The notes: generated by a model from the sequence alone, not told the origin. 64,000 nucleotides of DNA from Orientallactaga sibirica (GCA_036365145.1 JAEOAD010000015.1:14067501-14131500), one strand, 5' to 3'; positions 48,435 to 59,660 are shown, counted from the first letter of the stretch. Made by a program: numbers and translations.

Positions 48435-51400
48435 GATGAGTGAGACCATGCAACGATTATCTTTCTGTGATTGGGTGAGTTCACTGAGAATGATCTGGTC
48501 CAGGTTCAACCATTTTTCTTCAAATTTCATTGTGTCCTTTTCCCTTGCTGCTGTGTATAATTCCATCATATAGATATACCACATCCAGGTTGTCCAGGTT
48601 CCTATTTATCCACAACCTCCCCAGCAGTTGTTTTCATTAGCTTTTGTAATGTTTGCCATCCTTATTGGGGTAAGGTGGAATCTCATAGTTGTTTTAATTT
48701 GTATTTCCCTGATGATTAGGGATGTTGAACATTTTTTTTAAGTGCATGTTTGCCATTTGTATTTCTTCTTTTGAGAACTCCCTGTATAATTCTCTGCTCC
48801 ATTTTGTGAGTGGGTTGTTTGACTTTTTATTGTTTAGGTTTTTGAGTTCTTTGTAAATTACAAAAATTAGGCCTCTGTCAGTTGTATGGCTGAAAAAAAT
48901 TTTCTCCCCTTCTGTGGGTAATCTATTGACTCTGCTTATTGTATGTTTGTCTGTGAAAAAAAAAAAAAACTTTTCAGCTTCATGAGATCCCAATGGTTGA
49001 GTGATTGTTTAATTTCCTGAGCTACCAGGGAATTGTTCAGGAAATCTTTTCCCACTCCTATATCATGGAAAGTTCCTCCTATTTTTTCTTCTAGTAGTAG
49101 CAGATTTTCTCATCTTATATTAAGGTCTTTGATCCATTTGGACTGGATTTTTGTGCATGGCAAGATATGTGGGTCGAGTTTTATTTTCCTGCATATGCTT
49201 ATCCAGTTTGTCCAGCACCATTTGTTGAAGGTGCTGTCATTTTTTTCCAGTCTACATTGTTAGGGCCTTTGTCAAATATCAAGTAGCTGTAGTTCCTTGA
49301 ACCTGTAGTTACTTGATTCTGTTCCATTGGTTTATAATCCTGTTTTTATGCCAGTACTGGGTTGTTTTTAAAAACTATGGCTTTGTAATATAGCTTTATA
49401 TCTGGTATGGTAATGCCTCCAGAGGTGTTTCTTTTGCTGAGTATATGCTTGGATATCTGAGGCCTTCTCCCATTCCATATGAATTTTGAGATCATTTTTT
49501 CTATCTCCGTGAAGAAAAATGTTGAGATTTTTATTGGTATTGCATTAAATCTATATATAGCTTTTGGTAAGATTGCCATTTTCACAATGTTAAATCTGCC
49601 TATCCAGCAGGTTGGGAGGTCTTTCCATTTTCTCAAGTCCTCCTCAACTTCTTTCTTGAGTGTTTTTATGTTTTCTTTGTAAAGGCCTTTCATATCCTTG
49701 GTTAATGTTATTCCAAGGTATTTTATTTTAATTTTTTGTTACTATTCAAAATGGGATAATGTTGCTTATTTCTTTCTCTGTATCTTTGTCTTTTGCATGT
49801 ATAAAGGCTACTTATTTTTGTGCATTGATGTTGTATCCTCCTCCTTTGCTGAAGGAGGTAATTGCCTTTAAGAGTTTTAAGACGGGTCACTTATGTATAG
49901 AATCATGTCATCTGTGAATAGGGCTAACTTAACTTCTCCCTTTCCAGTTTGTAGCCCTTTTATTTCTTTCTTCTGTCTTATTTCTTGAACTAGGACTTCC
50001 AGTACAATGTTGAAGAGCAGAGGTGAGAGTGGACATCCCTCTCTTGTTCCTGATCTCAGTGGGAATTCCTTCAGTCTCTCCCCATTAAATATTATTTGGG
50101 CTTTAGGAGCCTTAAATATGGCCTTTATTATGTTGAGATATAAACTGTCCATCTCTATTCTCTCCAATGTTTTGATCATGAAGTGATGTTATATTTTATC
50201 AAAGGCCTTTTCTGCATCTGTCGAAAGAATCATGTGGTTTTTGTGTTTGAGCTTATTTATTTCGTGTATTACATTAACAGATTTCCATATGTTAAACCAC
50301 CCTGAGTTCCTGGGATGAAGCCTACTTGATCTAGGTGGATAATGCTTTTGATGTGTTGTAGAATTAAGTTTATGAGGATTTTGTTCAGGATCTTTGTGTC
50401 TATCTCCATCAGAGAAATAGGCCTATAGTTTTTTTTTTTATCTTGTGTCATCTCTGCCTGGTTTTGGTATTAGGGTGACACTAGCTTCATAGAAGGAGTT
50501 GGGGAGCTTTCCTGTTCTCTGATTGTGTGGCTCAGTTTGAGCAAGATTGGTTTCAGTTCTTTCATGAAGGTTTGATAAAATTTAGCTGAGAAGCCATCTG
50601 GTCCTGGACTATTCTTTTGGGGGAGGTTTTTGATTACCTTTTAAATCTCATTGGGTGTGATAGGTTTGTTTAGAAGATGAATCTGCTCTGTGTTTAGCTT
50701 TGGTAGGTGGTATGTGTCCAGGAATTCATCCGTTTCCTCCAAATTATCCATTTTTGTGGAGTAGAGGTTTTTGTAATAAGTTCTGATGATTCTCCCAATT
50801 TCACTTATGTCTATTGTGATCTTTCCTTTTTCATTTCTAATTTTGTTAATTTGAAGAGTCTCTTTTTTTCACTTGATCAAATTGGCCAGGGGTTTATCAA
50901 TCTTGTTAATTTTTCAATGAACCAGCTCTTTATTTCATCAATTTTCTTAGTTTCCAATTCATTAATTTCTGCTCTGATATTAATTATTTCTCTTACTTCC
51001 TGTTAATTTTCTGTTCAAATGATCTATCTATTGCTGATAATGGAATATTGAAGTCCTCAACCATGGTGGTGTTGGTGGTTCTATTTTATTGTCAAATAGG
51101 TTTTGTTTTATGAATTGTGGTGCACCTGTGTTTGGTGCATAAATATTGATGACTGTGATTTCCTCTTGTTGGATCACCCCCTTGAAAAGTAAGAAGTGGC
51201 CTTCTTTGTCTTTTTTTGATTACTTTTGGTTTGAAGTCTATTTTATCTGATATCAGTATCACAATGCCTGCTTGTTTCTTATTTCTGCTTGCTTGGAATA
51301 TCATTTTCCAACCTTCCACCCTGAGGAGGTATCCATCTTTAGTGGTGAGGTGGGTTTCTTGAAGACAGCAGATTGAGGGGTCTAATTTTCTGATCTACCC

Positions 51401-51482
51401 TGTTAGCTTGTCTCTTAACAGGTGAATGAAAGCTGTTAATGTTTAGGGTAATAACTATAAGGTTTGATTTAATTCCTGCCAT
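48435..51482 (-). pseudogene. L1-2 ORF2 remnant with internal deletions
   Basis: Endonuclease/reverse transcriptase of L1-2. The start at the ATG ending at 51482 opens the usual N terminus ('VITLNIN'). About 160 residues in, near 51005, the endonuclease sequence jumps from the 'LSAIDRS' region straight to the linker after the domain ('IRAEINE'), losing roughly 190 codons that include the catalytic His region. The reverse transcriptase remains in pieces (50269-50451 with '[16 protein letters not shown]'; 49877-50179). In the second, the catalytic motif reads FTDD instead of FADD. Further pieces are at 49346-49693 and 48694-48993. About 235 bp of the C-terminal region are missing near 48590, including the Cys/His knuckle region. 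Clearly non-functional. Confidence 0.92.
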
Positions 51483-51551
51483 GTTGTGGTGGTTTATGTG
51501 GTTTAGTGTTTTCTTGGACTTTGTAGGTTTTTGTGACTTCTCTGAGTTTGG

Positions 51552-52435
51552 TTATTGTGATCTTCTTCTTGTTGGCACTTGAGGTTGATTGTTTGATTCT
51601 TCTGTGTGAAGAATTCTCTGAAGTACTTGCTGTAGGTTTGGCTTCATGTTCATATAGTTGTAAAGCTGAGTTTTACCATGGAAAGTTTTTCTTTCATAAT
51701 CTATTTATGAAGGATACTTTTGCTGGGTAGAATAGTTTAGGTAGGAATCCATAAGTTCTCAGACTTTGCAGTGTTCCATTCCAGGCCCTTGTGGCTTTCA
51801 AAGTTTCCATTGAGAAGTCTGAAGTAATTCTGATGGGGTTTCCTTCATATGTAATGTGTTGTTTCTCCCTAGCTGCTTTTAGGAGTTTCTCTTTGTTATT
51901 GGTGTTTAGAATCTATATGATAATATGCCTGGGAGAATTTCTCCTGTGGTCCAGTCTGTTTGGAGTTCTGTTTTCTTCTTGTAATGTGATGGGGCTTTCT
52001 TTTGTAAGAGTGGGAAATTTTTCTTTGATAATTTGTTGAATAAGTTCTCCATGCCTTTGGTCTGATTTTCTTCCCCTTTTGGTATCCATGTGATCTGAAT
52101 GTTGGGATGTTTAAGAGTATCCCACAGTTCCCTCATGTTCTGTTCAGAAAAAATTTTGAACTTACTGAAACTTTTGGATTCATGAACTGTTTCTTCTGTT
52201 TTGTCTTCTAGTTCTGAGTGTCTATCCTCCACAAGGCTGTCTCTATTCTTGAGACCTTCTATGGAGTTTTGGGCTTGTTCAATTTGGAGTGTATTTTCTA
52301 CTGCTTTTTAATGTACTTTCCATCGCTCTGTTGAGTTCCCTTTTCACATAATTTTCTGATTTTCTTAATGCTTTTTGGAATTCATCATTGCATTTATTTA
52401 TGTCTTCATTGAGCTTAGCTATCTGGTTTTGAGGT

Positions 52436-52470
<35 letters not shown>

Positions 52471-52707
52471 TCTTTGGAGCCCTTCCTGGTTCTTTTCTAT
52501 TAGGTCTACTCTAGCAAGAATAGCATGCATACAATTATTGACCCTTTGTTTATTTTCTGCAAGTTCTGCTATTTTCTAGGCCAGGGTTGCATTGCTTGTG
52601 TCTTCATTTTGGGGTTCTGATCCTATTGTCTCTTCTATGTCTTGATTAGAGACATACACTGTGGGACTGGCCAATCTTGTTGTATTTAATTGCTTTTGAA
52701 TTTTCAT
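51552..52707 (-). pseudogene. L1-2 ORF1 remnant with a long poly-lysine run
   Basis: ORF1p remnant of nominally about 385 codons. The likely start is the ATG ending at 52707 ('MKIQKQLN'). An in-frame TAG follows some 40 codons later. The coiled-coil piece at 52279-52530 includes a run of eleven lysines encoded by a 32-base homopolymer (T run at 52438-52469). The piece at 51906-52232 covers the end of the coil and the RRM-like start ('ELWDTLKHPNIQI'). A 'YPAKVSF' motif of the C-terminal domain lies near 51725. The frame ends at the TAA near 51552, about 70 bp before the ORF2 start, the normal L1 arrangement. Confidence 0.88.
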
Positions 52708-52779
52708 GTTATTCCTTTTGTGCTGTGGTCTGCCCATCACAGTGAAGGAATCTTATTAAATTTAGGAGGAGGCTGTAGT

Positions 52780-53200
52780 TTACCCTTGACCTGGATCTAT
52801 GCATGGGGGGGCAGCAGCAAGTGGGATGGCTTTTGCATGGAGCTCCTTGGGGTTGGGCAACTTTCTGTTTCGGTGGGGTGGGGTGAATGCTAGCCTGTTC
52901 TGCAGTGGCTAGTAGGATGGTGTTTGCCTGTAGAGTTCTTGGGGCTGGGAAAGCCTGGGTCATAGCTTGTTGGCCTGGGTCTGTGCTTGGGAATGGGGAT
53001 GTGGGGGTGTGTAGTGGTGGCAGCAAGTGGGACAAGGTTTGAGTGTGTAGCTCTGCAGGGGTAGGAAATCCTAGGTCAGGGTGGTGAGGGGCAAACTCTA
53101 GCCTGCTGGCCTGGGTCTACTAAGCCTGTGGTTAGTGCAGGTCGAACCTGTGGTAGGGAGTGCAGCTCCTACAGCTGCTTGAGGGGACTAAGGGATTGGT
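52780..53200 (-). promoter_or_regulatory. L1-2 5' UTR with tandem monomer-like units
   Basis: Three imperfect units with the core 'gcagcaagtgggat' (plus strand) start near 52814, 52905 and 53020. Each is followed by 'gtagagttcttggggctggg'-like sequence, and 'cctgggtctgtgcttggg' recurs between units. Spacing is about 91 and 115 bp. The complement is C-rich and lies directly upstream of ORF1, where rodent L1s carry repeated promoter monomers. The start of the 5' UTR beyond 53.2 kb is uncertain. That this was a promoter is inferred from position and layout. Confidence 0.7.
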
Positions 53201-53442
53201 GGGCTACCTGAGAGTGTGGGAATCAGTGGAATTCCTTCTTTGCTCCTCTGCACCCTCCTACTGGAGGTCTACTAGAATCTGTAGACCATTAAAACCCCAT
53301 TTAAGTCTAAATGTTTTGCCTTTCCTTTCCCACAAGTTGAGCATGGTTAAATGGATGCTATCTTGACCAAAGTCTTAAGAATTACTCTTAAAGTCCATTT
53401 TCATGTTTTGTGACTTATAAAGCTTTAAGAAGGAAATTGTTG

Positions 53443-53653
53443 TGCTGGAAGAATGGCTTAGAGGTTAAGGCATTTGCCTGCAAAGCCATAGGACCCAGCT
53501 TCAATTCCCTAGGACCCACATTAGCCAGATGCACAAGAAGGCACATGCATGTGGAGTTCATTTGCAGTGGCTGGAGGCCCTGGTGTACCCATTCTGTTTC
53601 TCTCTTCCTCTTTCTCTGTCAAATAAATAAACAAATAAAAATAATTTTTTAAA
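53443..53653 (+). mobile_element. tRNA-derived SINE, short form
   Basis: Plus-strand copy with a 13-bp perfect target-site duplication 'aaggaaattgttg' (53430-53442 and 53654-53666). It sits about 50 bp beyond the 5' end of L1-2. The stretch from 53.67 to 54.40 kb is unassigned. Confidence 0.95.
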
Positions 53654-54403
53654 AAGGAAATTGTTGACTAAATTATTACAATATTGTACTTCTCCATTGG
53701 GCAAATCTTTGTTTCTCTCCTTGCCTTAACCCTTGTTTGGCCCTGACAAAGTGCTTAAACTTCCTGCAGATTGGCTAACACAGAGAAACAGTTCCAACAG
53801 AGATAGTTCAGGATTGCTTTTAGGATGAATAAGATAGACAATGAGTGTGAAGCACATATCCTCCTGGTGATTTGATCCTCTGCTCAGAAAATGACAACTA
53901 TAAAAGTAGATGATCCTGGCCACTTGTCAAAAGATAGAATGCTAATGGTAGAGGGACAGGTTTTAGCCCAGAATTAATAATAAAATCTGAGGATAATATA
54001 GCGATTAATGTTTTTTTCTAGGAAGTGTGAATAATGATAAATTATTATATTTTTGTACTGCTTCTTTTATGTTATGGACATACCTAAATTCTTCCTCCCT
54101 CATGACTTTTTAATATATTACTGTGTTGATAGATATGTGTATAGTTCCAGTATCTCTGTCTTAATAACAAAGAAATAAATGTAGTATGTTTGTTCTTTGA
54201 GCAACTGTCTGAACAGAATATTTTCTACAAGAGAGAGTACTGATCCAAAAGATACACACATGCATATTCTAAAACATAGGAAAAATTATCATTGTAAAGG
54301 TTTTGAGTTGATAGTGATACAAACATTCTGTGTTCATTTCTACACAGATAGTAAAATGTTATTATTATTTTGATGTTGAATATTGATATTGATATTGAGT
54401 ACT

Positions 54404-55215
54404 GTATGACTCAGGGTTCTCTACAGGAACAGAACTGATAAGATATGTATTATAAAGAATATTTATTAGATGAGCTTATAGGATACTGGCTGGGAAGTCC
54501 AACAATGGTAGTGTACAGACTGGAAAGTTAGGAACCTGGTAGCTACACAGTCAATGAGGCTGGATGTCTCAGTCATCCCAGTCTGGGACTGAAGGCCCAT
54601 AGATTTCAGTCTCCATGATGGATAGCAGCAACAGGATAGATAGATGCATGCACCAGTGTGCAACAAGGGCAACTAGGAAAAAGGCCCTGTGTTCTTTCAG
54701 AGTGTAGCAGACAGCTTCAGCTTCACTGAGATGAACTTCCAGACCAGGCGCAGTTATGGAGGAAAGGATTTATTGAAGCTTACAGCTCCAGGGGAAGTTC
54801 CATAATGGCAGAAGAGGCTGGCCTGCTCTTACAGGACCAGGCAGAAAGAGAGAAAACCAAAAGCCAAAAGCCTCACAGCACAGCACACATCAGGAACTCC
54901 AGCTAGGCACACTTTGCATATCTTTAGATTGAAATCTCAGACCCACCACCACATCTTAAGATCCTCTCAGTGACATTGCTTCCAGCCAGGTGGCTATCTG
55001 TTGATGCAAACTACAAACACTGAATATATTGGGGGCCACCTAGTCAAACTGTCACACAGAGCTACTTTATATATAGCCCACCACTAGAAGGTTGGCCACT
55101 CTTGGAGAAGGTATTCCTCCTTTCGTCAATCCTTCCTAGAAATGCCCTCACAGACCTGCCCAAGAGGCATGTTTCTAACTTGATGACTGAATTGATCAAA
55201 TTGACAATATAATTT
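54404..55215 (-). repeat. Ancient repeat R2, copy 2, split by R3
   Basis: The complement of the 14.86 kb repeat. 54404-54713 carries 'gactcagggttctctacagg' and 'gtctgggactgaaggcccat'; 55064-55215 carries 'gaaatgccctcacagacctg' and 'acttgatgactgaattgatc'. An R3 copy is inserted between them, so R2 is the older. Confidence 0.6.
54714..55063 (+). repeat. Interspersed repeat R3, copy 2, nested in R2
   Basis: Shares 'atggaggaaaggatttattg', 'agcttacagctccagggga' and 'atattgggggccacctagtc'-type segments with the 23.14 kb copy, in the same order. Edges are approximate. Confidence 0.55.
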
Positions 55216-55284
55216 AACCATCACAAATACAATGATTGAAATATTTCACACTTCAGTTTTCTTTTGCATCTTATAAGTTTATTT

Positions 55285-55512
55285 ATTATTTACTTATTTT
55301 GAGACAGGATCTCCCATATCCCAGGCCAACTTTAAATTATTTTTCTATTGGAGGATCCTTTGGACTCATGATCCTCCTACCTCTATGTCCCAAATGCTGA
55401 GATTATAGGTGTGTGCCACATTGCCCTGTTTTTGCTATGCTGGGTATCAAACCGAGGGTTTCATGTATGTTGCACAGGCACTGTACTAACTGAACTACAT
55501 CCTCAGTCTTGT
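55285..55512 (-). mobile_element. Composite B1-ID (B4-like) SINE
   Basis: Minus-strand B1-like arm (55300-55431, 'ttttgagacaggatctccca' to 'ataggtgtgtgccacattgc') fused to an ID/tRNA-like head (55433-55512, ending 'ctgaactacatcctcagtct'). Confidence 0.6.
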
Positions 55513-56185
55513 ACATCTTCTTTATTAACACATGGTTTGTATTTCTTCATTATGACTTAGCTGGTTTTAGTGTTTTAATAACTTTTCAATAGGGTTTTAT
55601 TAATTTGTCTAAAAATAAATATTTGATACAATAAAAGTAATATAAAGTAAATAAGGTAGGGTATACAATCAATTATATAATAGAGTATACACAAAAGCAA
55701 CATACAAGAGATGAAAGATAATATAAAATATAATGTATATTGCATGATAAAAGTATGTGTAACCTGCAAGTTTAGTATGTGGCACATCTAAAACATAGTA
55801 GCATATTATATAGTATGTATTTTGCATATATGATTATAATTCCAAATAATTAATAGCTATATATATTATGTGATAGCATTTGTTATTTATGAATATTACC
55901 AATGTATTTCACCACTTGCTGTTTAACTTTGTTTAATGTGTACTTAAATGAACAGAAGACTAGAGAATCAAATACCTAAATATTTTATTCTATGAGTTTT
56001 TTGCTGAAAATCTTGCTTAGTAAAATATTTTCTATCACAATCTCATAAAGTATTTCCCTTAGTTTTTAGTTCAAATTGCATAATTGCCCAAAATGATATT
56101 TTTTTCTGAACTGATTGCACATATGTAATACATAGTATAAAGACTCACTTTTTTTTTCTCAACAATCATTATTCTTACTTATTTG
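55513..56185. other. No recognised feature, very AT-rich
   Basis: Very AT-rich, with frequent 'tata'-type runs. The 70-residue Ile/Leu/Tyr-rich minus-strand frame at 55575-55787 is a composition artefact. Confidence 0.5.
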
Positions 56186-56189
56186 TACA

Positions 56190-56342
56190 TATGTGTGTGG
56201 AGGGATGGGGGTTAAATACCAAGATCTCTTGCTGTTTAAAATAAATGCTCATCCAGATTTATGAGTGTGGCTAGGGAATTTAACTCAAGTCATCAGGCTT
56301 TGCAAATAAGTACCTTTAATTGCTGAACCATCTCCCCAGCCC
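56190..56342 (-). mobile_element. Old tRNA-like SINE
   Basis: Minus-strand remnant ending 'aaccatctccccagcccc' with 'ggggttaaataccaag' near its start. Diverged. Confidence 0.5.
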
Positions 56343-56825
56343 CCTAATCACTGTTTTAGAAATATAATTTATTAAATAATCCACTCTTTTCTCATTGGGC
56401 TTGACATATCACATTTAAAAAATTTTTAATTTGTACATATACCTATTTCTATATTTTTAACTCTGCTTTTTTGTATCTTTTACTATCCCAGATATTAATT
56501 AATCCAAATGATTTGTTACTGTGCTTCAAATTTATAAAAATACAATGTCACATGTTTTATTCTAGATGGTTTAGAACCAGTTTGTTCAGATAAATAAATA
56601 TAGCCTGCTCTATTTTTCATTTGAGTTGATTTGAATTTGAGCATTGCTTTTTAAAATATTGAATAATTTTCTAGAAGAAACATGTTAGTATCAAGGTTAT
56701 TTTCCCATCCTTGTTAGAGTTACATACCTATATATGCACATATATACATGTAACACTGAGACTCCTTTCATTTTTTGTGTTTAATTTCTGAAAATATTTC
56801 ATGGATTTGGTTTATTTCTTTTTTT

Positions 56826-56912
56826 ATTATTTTCCCTGTAGTTGGAATTGAACTCACAGCTCTCAACATGCTAGGCAAGTGCTCTACCACTGAACTGTGA
56901 CCCTAGCCTCCA
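56826..56912 (-). mobile_element. ID-like SINE
   Basis: 'ttggaattgaactcacagct', 'catgctaggcaagtgctcta' and 'ccactgaactgtgaccctag' are the complement of a rodent ID element (tRNA-Ala-like head). Confidence 0.65.
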
Positions 56913-57339
56913 CCATTTTTTAAATCTTGTTTTTTTCTGTATATGCTGCTTGGAATATAGTCCAAGTTTTCCTCATGCTGTTTCCTAACCCACTCTCTCC
57001 TTTGGTTTGTATATTTTTGTCATGTATTTTAATGCTATATTCATTTTAGTCTGTAATTATTATGAGGTAACTAAGCATTTTCATTAACATTGTTTTTAAT
57101 CTTCCAACTTACCTCATTACTTTGTTTATTACAGCCTGCAATGCCTTTTCTTCCACTGGTACATGGCTCATTGGACTATTAATATTTAGTAGAGAGGTTT
57201 ATTGGTAGAAAATTCCATTTTTATCTAAAAACACCTCAAATTTTATTGCATATTAAGAATGCTATACATTGAGAAAGGGATTTATCTCTGGAATGCAAGA
57301 TTGGTTTACTATCAAAGTCATGTTTCTCTCTCTCTCTCT

Positions 57340-58256
57340 TTTTATTAATTATGGACATACTTAGTATGGATACATTGTGTGTTGGTCCCACCCCTGCCTC
57401 CATTCCACCAGGGGCCCACCTCAGTGGAGTCTCCGGTATTCCCCGTAGGGTTGTGGGTTATGCATTGTGGGATCAGCAGTCAGTTACTGGGGAGAGACAG
57501 TGCCTCTGGGCATTATGTCCAAACTTGTGGCTCTAACGATCTTTCTACCCTGTCTTCTGCAAAATTCCCTAAGCTATGTTGAGTGTGTTTTAAGTCTACT
57601 TCATTGATGGGCTCTTAGGAGCCTCTGGATCTCTGCTTTGGTAGGTGTTGAGTGTCCTCAGTAGTTTTCTCCTTCACCCTGGTCCTGATTGTCAGGCACA
57701 CCATGGAAACTGCATTCTTACTCATCTCCACAGTTCCTCTGTGGTTTCTGCTCCGGCTTGGCTGAAGTGCAAGGGGTAGTTAATCTTCTCAGGTCTTGCA
57801 ACCATCTGAAAAACAAAGAAAAGCATATTCTCCAACATAGAGTGAAGTCAGCAGAGGTTGAATGGGATAAACATTATTAATTTAGAGAGAATTTGATGGC
57901 TGTATTCCCCCTATTAGTCCAAGATTAGTGGGAGCTTGACATTAGAAAATATGATCATTGACTCCATAGGATTCTGACCTGGTTCCAAGTTCCACATATG
58001 GGTTCCTTTCTACTGAGTGGGACTCTTAGCCAATCAAAAGCTATTGGTTACCCACCAAGGCTGTGTGCCACTAATGCACTTGTGTGTACATCCCATCAGG
58101 ACGTTTGCTTCTGAGTAGCTTAGACATCTGGATGGTTGGAGAATTGTTGGCCACTATCCAAAGTAGCTGGAATGTAATACATGAGCTACTTTGGATGGGC
58201 TAACCAGAAAGACCTAGCTGGAATATGGAAGACAGCCCGACCCCAGACAGTCAATC
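57340..58256 (-). mobile_element. L1-3, young 5'-truncated and 5'-inverted L1 3' end
   Basis: 57340-58205 is an 'A type' L1 3' UTR on the minus strand, collinear with L1-2 (47075 onward) and with the nested block of L1-1. From about 58206 to 58256 the homology continues on the opposite strand ('agctggaatatggaagacag' and 'gaccccagacagtc'), so the outermost 5' part is inverted. This is the known outcome of twin priming. Next to the junction lies a 13-bp perfect inverted repeat (58156-58168 and 58184-58196). Confidence 0.8.
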
Positions 58257-58313
58257 TTTTATCCCATTTTTAACAGAATGAAAGGTAAAATCATCTTAAA
58301 GATACAGAAAAGG

Positions 58314-58530
58314 GGCTGGAGAGATTGCTCAGTGGTTAAAGGCACTTGATTGTAAAGCCTGAAAGCCTTAGAGCCCAGGTTCAATTCTCCTATACTCACA
58401 TAAAGCCAGATGTACAAAGTGGCACATGTATCTGGATTTCATTTACAATGGAAAGAGGTCCTGGCATGACCATATTATCCACCCCCTCTCTTATATATCT
58501 TGCTCTCAAATAAATAAATAAAAATATTGA
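58314..58530 (+). mobile_element. tRNA-derived SINE, short form
   Basis: Plus-strand copy inserted in the ancient L1. Head 'ggggctggagagattgctca', tail 'aaataaataaataaaaat'. More diverged than most copies here, especially in the 3' half. Confidence 0.9.
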
Positions 58531-58847
58531 AAAATGGAAAATTGGCAAAGTTCAATGTTCTTTTATGGTGAAACCTCTCAAGAAAAGAGGCATAAAAGGA
58601 AAGTTCCTCAGAATAAAAAAGACGCCATTTGTGAAAAGCCGAGAGGTACCATCATCACCAATGGGAGAACACAGAAAAGAAGTGTTCCTTCCTACCTCTG
58701 GCACAAGACAAGACTGCTCATGCTAAGCACCTTCATACAACTCAGGGCTGGAAGAACCACCGAGAACATTCAGACAGCTGAAGAAATACAAGACATCTAA
58801 GTTGTAAAGGGATAATGAAGAACTTTACAGATTATAGGAGCCTATAT

Positions 58848-59050
58848 ATAGAAATGCTGGAGCTGGAAGATTTCAAGTTCAAAACCAGCCTAAGCTACAG
58901 AGTGAGATTAAGGTCAACCTGGGCATCTTAGGAAACCCTGTATCAAAATATAAAATAGTAAGAAAAGAGACTGGGTCTATAATTGAGATGTAGAATGCTT
59001 TTATTGAGTGTCCAATTTCCTAGGTTTAACCTCCACTGTACAGAAAATTA
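58848..59050 (+). mobile_element. Old B1-like arm with ID-like end
   Basis: 'ttcaaaaccagcctaagcta' and 'aaggtcaacctgggcatctt' are B1-like. The following 'gactgggtctataattgaga' through 'ttcctaggtttaacctcc' resembles an ID/tRNA unit. Diverged, inserted in the ancient L1. Confidence 0.5.
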
Positions 59051-59660
59051 ATCTCTACAAAAAATTTTTAAATCAACAATTAACTATCAGGAAAAGAAAT
59101 TAAGAAAACAATCTGATTTATGATAGCACCAAAAGAATAAAATAGTTAGAAATAAATTTAAGCAAGATCTATACAAAAATGTGTAATGAATGAAAAGTGT
59201 AAAATGAATGATTAGGTATTCCATCTCATGTACTGGAAGAAGTACTGTTAACTTAAAGTTGACATACCTCCCCAAAGTGTTTTATATATACTTAACACAA
59301 TGGCTGCTAGAGTTCCAATTTTCTCCTTCATGGAAATAGAGAAAAACAAAATAACATTTGTATGGAACTCACAAAGAGCCTGAATAGCTAAAAAACATTT
59401 TGATGAGAAAAATAAAAACAAAGTTAGAAGTATTACATTTCCTTATGTTAAATTAAATTACAAAGAGTATAATAATCAAAACTCCAATGAAACAGAACAG
59501 AGGGCTCAGACATAAACTCAGAGAGAAATTGTTATTAATTTTTTGAGTAATAAGTTCACTGACTATACAATTCATTTAACATTTTCCTTCTCTTATTTTT
59601 CCTTTCTGATCCAAGCTGAGATGTCTTTTCATGGTTGTTCTGGTTTTAATAATTCCCACT

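Larger units (their letters stand above)
47075..53375 (-). mobile_element. LINE-1 copy L1-2, near full length
   Basis: Minus-strand L1. In element order it has a G/C-richer 5' UTR with tandem units (about 53.3-52.7 kb), ORF1 (52707-51552), ORF2 (51482 to about 48435) and an 'A type' 3' UTR (to 47075). A candidate target-site duplication is 'taagaatcactctt' (47062-47075) and 'taagaattactctt' (53376-53389), one mismatch; part of the left copy may be L1 end sequence. Deletions in ORF2 and many stops make it inactive. A young L1 of the same type as L1-3. Confidence 0.92.
57200..59530 (+). mobile_element. Ancient L1 ORF2, split by three younger insertions
   Basis: Plus-strand pieces at 57200-57325, 58257-58313, 58531-58840 and 59055-59530 read in order along the reverse transcriptase and following region of a mammalian L1 ORF2: 'gggatttatctctggaatgc', then 'gacgccatttgtgaaaagcc', then 'aagaaattaagaaaacaatc' and 'atagagaaaaacaaaataac'. 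L1-3, a tRNA-derived SINE and a B1-ID element interrupt it. The basic 88-residue frame at 58534-58800 is this decayed reverse transcriptase, not a new gene. Confidence 0.7.

Noticed and set aside
58534..58800. Basic 88-residue open frame, at first a candidate new gene
   Set aside because: It aligns by eye with the reverse-transcriptase part of a decayed plus-strand L1 whose neighbouring pieces are collinear on both sides.
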